A stretch of 64,000 nt of DNA from Artemisia argyi (lineage: Eukaryota; Streptophyta; Magnoliopsida; Asterales; Asteraceae), in assembly GCA_030686995.1 (NCBI GenBank), contig CM060686.1, positions 72,987,757 through 73,051,756 on the forward strand, read 5' to 3'. Below are positions 46,951 through 57,657 of this stretch, one piece after another. Numbering within the stretch: the stretch's first letter is position 1; each line of letters opens with the position of its first letter. The translations under genes and the position numbers were made by a program. Under the pieces are notes generated by a model, which searched no databases, was not told the DNA's origin, and saw only the letters and a program-made list of their open reading frames with translations.

Positions 46951-49396
46951 TGTAACAACCGTGGTTTTAGCAGGTCAGTTTGACTGATAGTCTTGACTCG
47001 GTTGACGTTTGTTTGGTGTGTATTAGGTGTTTGAAGTGATATATGAGTGATATAGGTGAGTTTTAACACTAAATCCCTTTGCGTAAATGGTTTTATTGTG
47101 ATTTGGAAATTTGGAATTTGGGAAAGTTCATTTTGATCACCTTTGTGGTGTAGAAATGACTTGTGTAGTTTTGGTGTTTTTGTGATTTTTGCGTAACGAG
47201 TCTTCGTTCAAGTATTTGAGCGTTAGCAAGTTACGAGGAGTTTGTTTTTATGTGTTATACTTATAAAAGAGTGTGAAAATCTATTTTTGAAAACTTTGTT
47301 TTGAAAATGATAATTTTCCGGTTTGTCGTAAAAACTAAAGTTTATCGCGTAAGGCGTTAGATTTCGATATGGACATACATAAAATATCAAAAGTATAAGG
47401 TTTTGAGTGTAATAATTAATTTAATAAAAAAAATAAAAATATATATATGTATGTGGATAAAAATTCGGCCAAGAGGATTTTTAGGGGAAAAAGAAAACCA
47501 AATTTGAGCCCAATTACAATTCTAACTTATGGTAATTATCCACTAATAATATAAATACAAAACCAAGACTCTCAAACCCTTTTTCCTGCAATTTTGGGTC
47601 GATCACAAGAAGAATCAAGGAGAGAAAATTAGGCTTTTATAGTTTTGAAGCTAAAATCAAGAATCAAGGTAAAATCTTTAAATGCTATGTTCAATTGTTT
47701 GATTAATTAATATAATTCATGTAATAATTATATGATGGATTAGGGTTTGTGTGTAACTTCTGTAAATTAATGTTATTAAAAATATTGGGATCAATAATTA
47801 GTAATAGTATGATGTTTGGTTAAGAGGATTGAGTGTAAAACATGTTAGTTATTGAGTTAGGATTTGGACAGAAAATTATGGCTGTAAAGATGTGAGTGTA
47901 AATAACAGATGGTCAAGATTTAAGTCACGAATTTTAGGTCTAAATTGAATTATAATGAAAGAGCTTTCCAAAAAGTCCAGCCACGATTGATTTCAAGGTC
48001 GGGAAGTTGGTCTTTTGATTTTTCTTTGTTAAGGTGTCAAAGCTGTCAAACCGGGACAGATTTTGGGTAAAAGTTTGAGGGTGTTTTGTGGTTGTAAAAG
48101 TGGTATTTTGACTAGGCCTTCTGAAATAGTTAAGTATTAGGTTATATTAGACTACCACGAAAAGTATTCGCGATAAAAATTTGTGGAAGTATTTTATGTT
48201 AATTGAAACTTTTTGGTGTGCATTCAGATCCGAATTTGAGTAGTTGACAAGTTTGATTTTCTTTTGAGTACTTGTGTGTGTTATTGGTCCATGACCTTCT
48301 GGGATTAGCTTGTATGCTTATGAGAGACCATGGTAAATTTTTGGTGTGAGTTGTTGAGCTTTATTTTTCGTCATTTCATGTGGGCGAATGTACCCAAAAA
48401 TTCTGCGTTTTCTGGTTTTATAAGTGCAAGGGATTTAGTAAGTGTTAGGTTATGGTGGTGGTTAGTATGGTGTCTAGGAGATCCATGGTTGGTCATATGA
48501 GTCTTATACATCCATCATATGAGTATTACATGGGTTGTAGCTTTTAGCTTGACCTTGTGTAACATGGACTTATTTGTGATGTTTAGATTTGTGATTTGTG
48601 TTGTGGAAGCTGCAAGGTTTGAGGTGAGTTCATAGTCCCATATTTTTACTTTGTTTTAAATTTGGGATGGGAATGATGCTTGTCTTAAATGATTTGAATT
48701 ACTGTGATTATGTGTATGTGTGTTAAAGAGCTCGGACTTTTAATGTTATCGTATTTATGCTATATGTGAACGATAATGATATGATGTGTGATTCTGTGTG
48801 GTCCAATTGGGAGGGTGCTTACCCTGTTGCTCGTGCATACGACCTAATTGGAGAGTAGCAGCCCTACTCACTTTTATTATGTGTGGTCCGATCGGAGGGT
48901 ATTAATTTACCCTTTTTTTTGGAGTGGAGGTCATGTTCCGCCCTGGTATGTTGTGAATTTGGATCGGTAGGCACGTTCCGCCCGATGGTTGCCTTATGTG
49001 TGTTGTTGCCTTGTGAATACATGTAGCTTATATGATAACTGTAATTATTTGTCCAGCTATATTTTATAATCACAGTGATTTTGGTTGCCTAGTGTGTATG
49101 AGTCTTAAACCTATGAATCTCACCAACATTATGTTGACGTTTTAAGCATCATTTTCAGGTGAGCATTCTAAGGCTATGATAGAAGGAAGTGATTAGACGA
49201 GACCTTAGATGCATTGGAAGTGGTTTATCTATGCATTTGGGGTTTATCATGTTGTTTTCTTTCGGGTATTGTTATGACACTTTGTGCTACACTTTGCCAT
49301 TTTATTGCATGTAGTTATTCTCTATATAGACACCATGTGTTGTGATGATATCCATGAAGTTACACCCTCGCGTTTCCGCCTTGGCGAGGTGTGAGA
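46951..49396 (+). repeat. Ty3 chromovirus 3' LTR (2,446 bp)
   Basis: It begins TGTAACAACC after the purine tract and ends GTGTGAGA, where the 5' LTR ends GTGTGACA, so the terminal CA has become GA. The TCTAG duplication follows. Confidence 0.93.
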
Positions 49397-49401
49397 TCTA
49401 G

Positions 49402-50980
49402 GGACTGATGAGAATCTATTCTCATCAAAGAGTGCATCCCTTGATTCAATTATTGAGTTAATTGAAACATATTCATTAGGTTCAATAACATAGAACCTAT
49501 AAGCCTTGGAATGCTCAGCATATCCAACAAAGATGCATTCAATGCATCTTTCACCCAAAGTTTTCAACTTAGGATCAGGGAGTCTTACAACTGCCCTACA
49601 ACCCCATACCCTGAGATAATTCAGGTTGGGTTTCCTTTTATTCCAGAGTTCATAAGGGGTAACCTTGTTCCTTTTATTTGGAAGCCGATTTAATAAATAG
49701 CAAGCTGTTAACATAGCTTAACCCCAGAACCCTTGACTCAGTCCTGAATAGGACAACATGGAATTAACCATCTTCTTCAGTACCCTGTTTTTCCTTTCAG
49801 AGATACCATTTTGTTGAGGAGTATAGGGAGCAGTCGTTTCATGGATTATGCCAACAGACTGAAAATACAGAGTATCCATGTACTCACCTCCCCTATCAGT
49901 CCTGAATCTTTTGATCAATGACCCAAGTTGCAACTCAACTTCAGTTTTAAATACTTTGAATTTGTCTAACGCTTCATCCTTGGTATGTAATAGATAGACA
50001 TAACAAAACCTAGAAGCATCATCAATAAATGTCACAAAGTACTTCTTGTTCCCCAAGGAGGGAGTGACATGCAAATCACACAGGTCACTGTGTATAAGCT
50101 CCAAGAGCTCAGTCTCACGTTTTACACCCTGAAAGGGTTTCGTAGTTATTTTGGTCAACATGCAAGTCTTACACTTTTCAGTGTCCATGTCAAAAGCTGG
50201 GATTAACCCATCCTTAGACATATCTTGCATCCTTTTATAGTATACATGGCCAAGTCTAGCATGCCACAGGGTGAAGTCGTTCAGTTTAGAGGTTGACATA
50301 AAGGCTGAATTAACAATGTCAGTGACAACATTAAGCCTAAACATTTGGTTACATAAATAGCCAAAACCAATAAACACACCATGTTTAGACAAAATAAATT
50401 TATCAGATTCAATAACTTGTTTATATCCATGATTATTCAAAACACTACTTGAAACCAAGTTCTTCCTTATATCAGGAACATGAATAACATTAAACAAAGT
50501 TACAATCTTTCTAGAACTAAAATTAAGATCTACACAACCACGACCATGCACCAAGGCTGTTGACTCATTTCCCATGTGAAGAATAGAACCATCATTCAGT
50601 GACTCGTAAGTCTTGAACCATCTTCTATCTTTGCACACATGAACAGTTGCTCCAGAGTCAACCCACCACGCAACATCATCATACTGCACATAGTTAGATT
50701 CAGATACATATGTAACATCATAAACCTGAAGAGATTCATTAAACATATTCTGACCTTTCAGTGAGTTGGAAGGACTTCCACTCCCTGAACCACTAGTGCC
50801 TGAACCATTGGATTTACCTCCAATGTTAACACCTTTGCAATCCCTTTTAATGTGACCAGATTTGCCACATTTCCAACAAGTAGGTGTTGCCTTCTTGTTA
50901 GGATCAGCCCTTGTGTTATCATGATGTTTACGTTTGCCTTTGTTGTCATTGTACCTGGTGGAATTGTTATGTTCCACCAT
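49402..50980 (-). pseudogene. pol: Copia zinc knuckle, protease and integrase
   Basis: The frame 49718-50980 includes a CCHC knuckle (CWKCGKSGHIKRDC), the protease site WWVDSGATVHVC, the integrase zinc region (HARLGHVYYKRM ... CKTC) and the DDE blocks LIHSDLCD, FVTFIDDASRFCYVY, FRTDRGGEYMD and QQNGISERKNR. A TAA at 49718-49720 follows QGFWG, and the same frame continues AMLTACYLLNRLPNKRNKV to DENRFSSVPR, where the Ty3 element interrupts it. The reading frame continues beyond the insert at 40018. Apart from the nonsense codon this part looks well preserved. Confidence 0.92.
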
Positions 50981-51636
50981 ATTGACAACAGATGCACCAA
51001 TAGCATTGCTCTCTTTGGGTTGTCATTATCCTGCACCCTGAGGGATTCCTCAATATGCAAATGACTACCCAACTGAACAAGTGTCAGTTCTTCCTTCTTA
51101 TGTTTCAAGGTATGCTTGAAATCTTTCCAAGAAGGAGGGAGTTTGTCAATGATACAAGAGATTGAAATAGCCTCATCCATGTTCATTTTGTGTTATGTAA
51201 ACCTTCCAAGTATTCGAAGAAGTTCATTGTATTGTTCCATGACTGGTCTTGAATCAGTCATTTTGTAATTTGTGAAATTACTTACAAGAAACTTCTTACT
51301 TGAAGCATCCTCAGCCATATATTTGGCATCCAAGGAATCCCACACTTCTTTAGAAGATTCAACATTCTGATAAATGTCAAAGAGAGAATCAGACATATCA
51401 TTGAGAATTAAACCTCTGCATACATAGTCATCATTCTCCCATTTGCTTCTTTTCCTTATCTGTTCCACAGTAGCATCATCCCTATGATCTTCAGGAATAG
51501 CAGTGCTAAGAACATACACCACATTCATGCTTGACAGCAAGAAGTGCATCTTCTTTTGCCATCTTCTGAAATCAACACCTTCAAACTTTTCCAATTTGAA
51601 AAAGTTAGCAGCCATATGCCTCATAGCAGCAGCCAT
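50981..51636 (-). pseudogene. gag: Copia gag, one nonsense and one frameshift
   Basis: It starts MAAAMRHMAANFFKLEKFEG at 51636, 28 bp inside the LTR. Copia Gag blocks follow: FRRWQKKMHFLLSSMNVVYV, LNDMSDSLFDIYQ, VWDSLDAKYMAEDASSKKFL and VMEQYNELLRILGRF. A TAA at 51193-51195 interrupts it. The same frame resumes with MNMDEAISISCIIDKLPPSW. A 1-base loss near 51018 then shifts into the zinc-knuckle frame that follows. Confidence 0.9.
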
Positions 51637-51663
51637 TGATTATCACAAATAGTTTACTTTGAT

Positions 51664-52659
51664 TGTTGGTGGTTATGAGCCCAAAATAGGGTGAAGATAA
51701 TCAATAGCCTAACTACGTACCAATTAAGGTTACCGGATATCACTTGGAATCGTGTTATCACTTTCCAAAGTAAACTATTCGACCCTAATGCCTGGGTATC
51801 ACGAATATCTACTTGGGATAAGACCAAATGTTGTTAGTGATTTAGGCACAAATCAATAACCCTTCGTGTATAAGTGTTATATGTTTTATGTGTATATATC
51901 ATGCTTTATTTGATTTCCTATTTATAGGAAGATACTCATGGCTAGTCAAATGAAATTATGAGAATTAATCGGCCCATTAATCTCCACATAATTATCCCCA
52001 TTATAGCCTAAAATAGTGGTTACATGACCAGTTAAACAAGGTCATGAGTAAGGGTGAGCAAATGGACCGGACCGACCGACAAAACCGACCGGACCGACCA
52101 CATTCGGTCCGGTCCTCGGTCTAGTCTTTTTGGCTAATTCGGTCCGGTCGGTCCGGTCCGGACCGACCAAAAAACTGAAAAAACGTGCCAAAATATGCCT
52201 AATTGGACCGGACCGACCGAAGACCGGACCGGACCGAACCGGACCGAGACAGGACCGACCACATTCGGTCCGGTCTCGGTCTATGGTTTTACCGGTTCTC
52301 GGTCTTCGGTCCGGTCCGGTCCTGGTCGGTCCGGTCCGGTCCTGGTCGGTCCGGTCCGGTTTTTGGACCATGCTCACCCCTAGTCATGAGTGTAGATGTA
52401 ACTGCCATTTGAATAGGTCAAATCAGTTACATAATCATACAGCACTCAATCAACAGAAATTCTGCTTATCAGCAGGATCCTGACACAAGTAGCAAGAACC
52501 ATCAGCTGGAACCATCAGTAGGAACCCGCACTTCAGCAGAATCCTGCACAACCACTATAGAGTCAGGGGAATCAGTGACTTGGTGGGTGTACACTCCGTA
52601 CCTCCTAACCCATTTCCAAGTATGATTAGATCCTTCAAGTGCACTAAATTTTTCCGACA
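51664..52659 (-). repeat. Copia 5' LTR (right, 996 bp) containing a hAT MITE
   Basis: It is homologous to 37115-37723. The extra length is a 334-bp hAT MITE plus its 8-bp duplication, and about 63 bp missing from the left LTR. It ends 245 bp upstream of the NF-YB start codon. The expected tRNA primer site next to its inner end is not recognisable. Confidence 0.9.
52049..52382. mobile_element. hAT-type MITE made of GGACC/GGTCC repeats
   Basis: Its ends are TAAGGGTGAGCA at the left and, on the opposite strand, TAGGGGTGAGCA at the right, inside a perfect 8-bp target duplication GTCATGAG (52041-52048 and 52383-52390), which is diagnostic of hAT. The left LTR of the same copia element shows the empty site. 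The interior is a GC-rich array of GGACCGGACCGACC-like words in both orientations, able to form strong secondary structure. Open frames across it are repeat artefacts. Confidence 0.92.
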
Positions 52660-52904
52660 TAAACAATACAAAGATTTAGAAGTTCTTAAATTGATACCGT
52701 TATTCAAGCATACTACTCTAGATTATAGATGTTATTGTTAGATCTTCTTAAATTATCCATAAGGAACGAGTCCAAAGGACTATAATTTTAAGGTTGGTCA
52801 ACCTCTTTACCTGCCTACTTTTATGCTTCTCGTGCCATTTAATCTCTTGATCATCCAAACAATACCAACAAAAGAAATGTGATTCCCTCTTGGACAAAAT
52901 TCAA
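52660..52904 (+). promoter_or_regulatory. Short upstream region of NF-YB
   Basis: Only 245 bp separate the copia LTR from the start codon, so the proximal promoter and 5' UTR lie here or within the LTR. I saw no unambiguous TATA or CCAAT arrangement. Confidence 0.4.
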
Positions 52905-53498
52905 ATGGATGATGTAAAACAAGGTAAAAGAAGCCCCGAAAGTCCTTGTTTAAAGAACAACAACAATAGCAATAAAGAACAAGATCGCTTCCTCCCAATA
53001 GCCAACGTTGGCCGAATAATGAAAAAGGTCATTCCCGGGAATGGAAAAATATCAAAAGACGCGAAGGAGACGGTCCAAGAATGTGTATCGGAGTTTATTA
53101 GCTTTGTCACAGGGGAAGCCTCAGATAAATGCCAACGAGAAAAGAGAAAAACGATAAATGGTGATGATATACTTTGGGCCATAACGACATTGGGGTTTGA
53201 TGACTATGTAGAACCCCTCAAACTTTATCTCCTTAAGTATAGACAACTAGAAGGCGACAAAGTAAATAACAACATTCCTAAGCAACAACAATGCATCGAA
53301 CATCAACAAATGCAACAACATCAACATAGTTTGCCAACTTATAGAAATGTTTATTCATCACCAGCCACAAGTCTAATGTCACAACAACATTACGCAACAA
53401 TTGGCGAACAAGCATTCGCTTTGCCGTTTTCTTCAAATTCAATTAACACAAGGTTGCACCATCAACAAGAAAGCATTGATTCTGTTGAGCAATGGTAA
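52905..53498 (+). CDS. NF-YB: NF-YB transcription factor subunit (non-LEC1 type)
   Basis: A 197-residue intronless frame starting at the first ATG ([18 protein letters not shown]). Residues about 26-116 form the complete histone fold: [80 protein letters not shown], ending KYRQLEG. NF-YB pairs with NF-YC and then NF-YA to bind CCAAT boxes in the nucleus. Lys51 in KISKDAKE stands where the LEC1 class has Asp, so this is the non-LEC1 class. The tail (about 120-197) is Gln/His/Ser-rich and divergent. No lesion was seen. VGRIMKK and VIPGNGK differ from the most common SRIMKKALPANAK wording, suggesting a lineage-specific paralogue. The copia LTR lies 245 bp upstream and a Harbinger MITE about 300 bp downstream. 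Confidence 0.93.
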   Translation: MDDVKQGKRSPESPCLKNNNNSNKEQDRFLPIANVGRIMKKVIPGNGKISKDAKETVQECVSEFISFVTGEASDKCQREKRKTINGDDILWAITTLGFDDYVEPLKLYLLKYRQLEGDKVNNNIPKQQQCIEHQQMQQHQHSLPTYRNVYSSPATSLMSQQHYATIGEQAFALPFSSNSINTRLHHQQESIDSVEQW

Positions 53499-53793
53499 CT
53501 TCTATCTTCCATTTCTTTCATTACCATTTGGAGGTAAAATTTGTAACTAGTTTTTCTTGTTCTTTTTTCACTTGTTAACTACATTTTGGAAGATAAGGTA
53601 ATAGAGAATCTTCTTACATCAATGTGGTTTGTTATTTCAAATACAAACTATGTACTTATTCAAGTAGTTGTATAGTGTTTATACTATTTTATAAAATTTG
53701 TTTGATAGTTTGGTATCCTTACGTAAATAATATATGCCGAAATCATTAAATAACTAACAAGATCGCTTCATTCCACAAGTTTTATATTATTAA

Positions 53794-54496
53794 GAGGGGA
53801 GGGAGTAATAACACCAAATAACACCAACACCACTGCCACGTCAGCGCCACATCATTTTAACATCAAATAACATAACACCAAAAACACCAGAAAATCATAA
53901 CACCTAATAACACCACTTTCAGAGCCCCATTTTTTTTTAAAATAACAATTTACAAATTCTACCTTCAACTAATATTTCATTCATTAAAAACCATTAACTA
54001 TTATTTCATTCATTAAACTAAAATACAAATAACATTTTTATAAAAAAAATTAATAACAAATAAAAAAAATACAAAACTAAAGTGTTTGGTCCAATAGTAT
54101 CCAGCCCAACATGATCCAGCTCATACCACACACTTCAGCCCAACTGTTAATAAAAAAAAAATTAAAAAAAAATTAACAAACTCTTCTTCTTCTTTGTGCC
54201 ACCTGCGCACACACACAAACGTAAAATCACAAACCACAAACGTAAACCCTCGAACGTAGACCCATAAACGCAAACCCACAAACGTAAACACAAACGTAAA
54301 ATCACAACGCAAACCTCCAAACGGTAATATACTAGGGGGCCTTTTTTGAACCAAAATGAAACTTTAATAGCGTGTGTTACTATGACAACGCAGCAAGCAA
54401 CGCAGAGGATTGAGGAGTGGTGAAACGCAGGCCAACGGCGTTGAGGCATGGACACGTAAGAATAACGCAGGTTTTGCGTTATCACTCCCTCTCCTC
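53794..54496. mobile_element. PIF/Harbinger-type non-autonomous element
   Basis: The inverted ends are GAGGGGAGGGAGTAATAAC at 53794 and, on the other strand, GAGGAGAGGGAGTGATAAC ending at 54496, flanked by TAA on both sides (53791-53793 and 54497-54499). A 3-bp TAA/TTA duplication is typical of PIF/Harbinger. About 54200-54315 holds a degenerate array of CACAAACGTAAA-like units. No transposase. Confidence 0.85.
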
Positions 54497-54499
54497 TAA

Positions 54500-57138
54500 C
54501 AGGTTTAACATTGTTTCTATTGTCTGAGTTTATTAGATGATAGGTTAAAGATCGATGACCACTATGTCCCAAGGTTATGACTCATTTAGTCATTCGCGCA
54601 GGACCAAAAAAAATACTTATATCATATAAATGCTTTTCTAGAAAATAACTATTATAATATCTACGCGCTTCGCTACAGGGAGCACGGGCTTGCATCATTC
54701 ATTAAGTTTTCATAAACCTGTTGTTTTATAAATCTCATATAAATGACAATACTACTTGTCACACACTCGCACACTAATTCTTTAATGTACATTGCATATA
54801 TACATTGTCAGATTACAAAAGCAGCTCATAAAAAGGCTTAATAATGTCCCATTTTAATTTCAACCAATCAAAATGATTGTAAAAATAAATTTGTATTGAT
54901 TAATATTTTAAGGGCACACTTTTCTTAAACTTTGTAAAATATGAAAGTGAATATATAATTTGGGACGGATGAAGTAAATACACCAATTAAATCACTTAAC
55001 AAAATCATTATGGTGTTAATATAATATAAATACATTGTTTATATTATAACATAAGGTGTCTAAGTGTATTTGTGTGTGACATCAAAGGCTCACATATACT
55101 TAGTCATATAATTACGTAATGTGCCTTGAGCATATTCCAATAGCTCTCACTTGTGAACGATACACTTGTAATTTTACAAACAATGGTTGACGTCTAGCAA
55201 CACGCCAATGCCTATAAAATATGTGAGGTTTAGTTCTTTAAACCTTTAAAGAATAATGGTTATCAATTTTTCATTTTGTTTCAAATACTTGGTTAAATCG
55301 TCAAGGCCCCAAAAGTATATAATTTCATGATTCGTGGAGGAACAAATCCCATCATGACAACACGTGCTAGTCATGTGTTTCACATTATTCCCAACATTGA
55401 TTTTCATAGTAGCCTTGTTCATGTCAACGTTTAACATATCAAAGAATAATATTCCACATAAGCATAACCTATGAGTGTCTCAAGTCTAAGGAACCTATTG
55501 ACATACCATTTACGAGTATCACTAACGGCAACAATCCATGTAGTGAATTCTTGTTGGTTGGGTCAATCCAATATTTATTTCCATAAATACATGTGAAATT
55601 TGATTAGTCCAACTAAATATGCATAGCCACTAATATAATCAACACTCTCATATTTTCCTTAATTTGATATTATTCACATGTCATCAACTCTCATAAATTT
55701 AAACATGCAAATATATAATATAGTTAATTTAAATGAAATATGATCGGAGTATCAAGTACACCAATTTCCATATATTCAACTTTCACATTATAATTAATTA
55801 TCTAAATATTAATAAAAGATCAATTAACAACTAGTCAGTCAAAGTCAATCTTATGTCATTATGTCGTTAACAAGTCAACTAAGCTATGATCTTTTGAGAA
55901 TACTATTTCAAAATTCACAGACAGTGAATTTCTTGAATAATATGATGTTCGTTTGATCGCAAGTATACCAATACTAGCATTACAACTCGCATAAGATGTT
56001 TGAAACTATGAAGTTCAATAACAATTCATATTTCGGAAAATCTTATAAGCAACAATCCGAGCATTAAAGTATTCTTAAGCTTTTAATAGATATTTCAACT
56101 ATGCTCTCTATTGAGCATTTCTAGTCAATGGTAACATCATAGTATAACTAGGATTGAGTACCATCTCAATTATGTTTCAAAAGCTAGCATTTGTGCATGA
56201 CATTAACACTAATATCCTCATCTAAAATACGTAAACAAATTACATACCTATAGTCCTTTACAAGCACTTTAGAATGTTTTTATAATAATAATTATCTAAT
56301 GACTTTCGGTTTGATCTTATTGTTTTCTTACATTTATGCATAATAAAAAATCTAGCATAGTACATAATATAACATATATAATATATATAATGAATTCTTT
56401 AGTCAAAACTTATATGTTCAATCTCATCATATGTGATAGAACTTTTGAGGCTCGCTCAACAATATATTATGTAGTACTATGGATTTAATCAGTTAACCGC
56501 ATACGTTTTTTCTTGTAAACATCTAATCCAAAGTTATATGTTGTATTCCTTAAATCATTTAAGAGAGAATACATTTCTAATTTTAGGTTTACATTCATAC
56601 TTAAATAGAATGATGTTTCCAATATGTTATAAACATACTAGAAAGGTGCCCGCGCGATGCGGGGCGGGTTGTTGGGGTGAAAAGGAGGGAGGTGGGGTGG
56701 TGGAAAGTAGTTGTTGAGGTGGTTATAAATTGTTGGGGGTGGTTGTTGAGGTGGTTATAAATTGTTGGGGTGATTGTTAGGGGTGGTTGTTTCCATAATT
56801 AGTAAGTAAAAATCTGAATTTTTAAGCCTTTCTAATTATAGAATAGTCCCAAATACATTATATTGTAGTATAGATAAGACCTAAGAACATACATTATGCT
56901 CTCACTAGCTCTAATGTATACATAGGAGTTTATCTTTATTCTAATCAAAATCAATTCATTAGTTTCATTATTGCCTAATATTCTAGATGCTTCAATCAAC
57001 ACATGGATCTTTGCAACTTTTATACTTTACAAAGATTATTTGGATTCATAATCCCTTTGATTGCACCACGTCCTCGCTAAAGTGACAATTAAAAAAGTAT
57101 TTTGACATCCATTTGTCATATTTCATAATCATGAAGTC
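54500..57138. other. AT-rich intergenic DNA with repeat relics
   Basis: No gene is supported. It contains a 120-bp repeat shared with about 58749-58875 (first copy about 54510-54640), a Stowaway relic near 54848-54976 (right end GGGACGGATGAAGTA), and a long stretch at 55080-56640 whose style recalls the non-coding LTR-element interior at 1-3059. A Helitron-like terminus lies at 56638-56680. Confidence 0.45.
56638..56680 (-). mobile_element. Helitron 3' terminus (solo or truncated)
   Basis: Read on the minus strand, a GC-rich hairpin (GCCCCGCATCGCGCGGGC) is followed by ACCTTT and then CTAG and a T, the classical Helitron 3' end and insertion context. The element would extend to higher coordinates; its 5' end was not found. 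Just inside it are 33-bp tandem units (GTTGTTGAGGTGGTTATAAA and following bases) at about 56711-56790. Confidence 0.55.
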
Positions 57139-57156
57139 AAGTATAATAATAATAAT

Positions 57157-57545
57157 CAAAGGACTTGTGGTCTAGTGGGTGGGGCTTAACTTGTTAAGCG
57201 AGCCACAAGTGGAAGTAGTACCGGGTGGGTGACCACCCGGGAAGTCCTCACTTGTGGTCCACTTGTAGACCATATTGTTCCGGAGATATATTGCAATGAT
57301 GGATTTGAACCCTTGAGCCACTCGTTGCGGGGGTTCGAATCTTGAGCATGGCCCGGTTTTCATCCGGCTGTTTCTCCAGCAAGGTAAACTTGTGTGGAGG
57401 CAGTACGGTTTCCGGGGGAAACCCGTTACCACCTGAGATCAGCGTGGACCCGGTTCAGACAACATAGTCTGGCGGGGTGGCGATGGGGCCTTCGCTGTCC
57501 GCGAAGGTGGTCGATTCTAAGTTGAAATTCACCTTTCAAAAAAAA
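57157..57545 (+). mobile_element. tRNA-derived SINE-like retroposon
   Basis: It starts CAAAGGACTTGTGGTCTAGTGG, whose TGGTCTAGTGG fits the pol III A box, and has GGTTCGAATCT near 57332, which fits the B box. It ends in an A tail. An 18-bp duplication AAGTATAATAATAATAAT flanks it (57139-57156 and 57546-57563). The A-to-B distance of about 160 bp is longer than in tRNAs, and GGATTTGAACCC at about 57300 may be a second, degenerate B box, so the head may be composite. The family is not identified. Confidence 0.75.
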
Positions 57546-57547
57546 AA

Positions 57548-57548
57548 G

Positions 57549-57600
<52 letters not shown>
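57548..57600. repeat. (ATA)n microsatellite grown from the SINE target duplication
   Basis: The right duplication copy carries about 17 ATA units, against about five in the left copy. Confidence 0.85.
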
Positions 57601-57657
57601 TTTTAATGCTTGCAACTAAAAAGAAAATTTAATCATAATCAATTGCATGAGTATGAA

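Larger units (their letters stand above)
40024..49396 (+). mobile_element. Ty3 chromovirus (Tekay/Del-like), nested in copia, non-autonomous
   Basis: 9,373 bp with LTRs 40024-42478 and 46951-49396 beginning TGTAACAACC, a primer site at 42482-42494 and a purine tract AAGTGGGAGATGA at 46938-46950, inside a perfect TCTAG target duplication. Interior coding survives only as fragments of RT end, RNase H and integrase, with many stops. RNase H before integrase makes it Ty3; the integrase C-terminal wording and initiator-Met primer site fit Tekay/Del chromoviruses. The LTR pair looks far better preserved than the interior. Confidence 0.92.
37115..52659 (-). mobile_element. Ty1/copia retrotransposon, split by a nested Ty3 element
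   Basis: LTRs at 37115-37723 and 51664-52659 start TGTTGG and end CCAACA or CCGACA. The coding order on the minus strand is Gag, protease, integrase, RT, RNase H, which makes it copia. A purine tract reading TTGAGGAGGAT on the minus strand touches the left (3') LTR. The interior is interrupted at 40024-49396 by another element. The 5-bp flanks (TGCAT on the left, TAAAC on the right) do not match, so the outer ends are altered or the two LTRs came from different insertions. Many stops and frameshifts make it dead. Confidence 0.92.

Noticed and set aside
52042..52483. Several overlapping Arg/Pro/Gly/Ser-rich frames on both strands
   Set aside because: They arise from the GGACC/GGTCC repeat array of the hAT MITE; repeats without stops give open frames in many phases.
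54655..54700. Possible Helitron hairpin near CGCGCTTCGCTACAGGGAG
   Set aside because: The stem is weak and no CTRR end follows at the right distance.
57157..57360. Possible tRNA gene suggested by A-box and B-box-like words
   Set aside because: The boxes are about 160 bp apart, no cloverleaf can be drawn, and the A tail with 18-bp duplication marks a retroposon.
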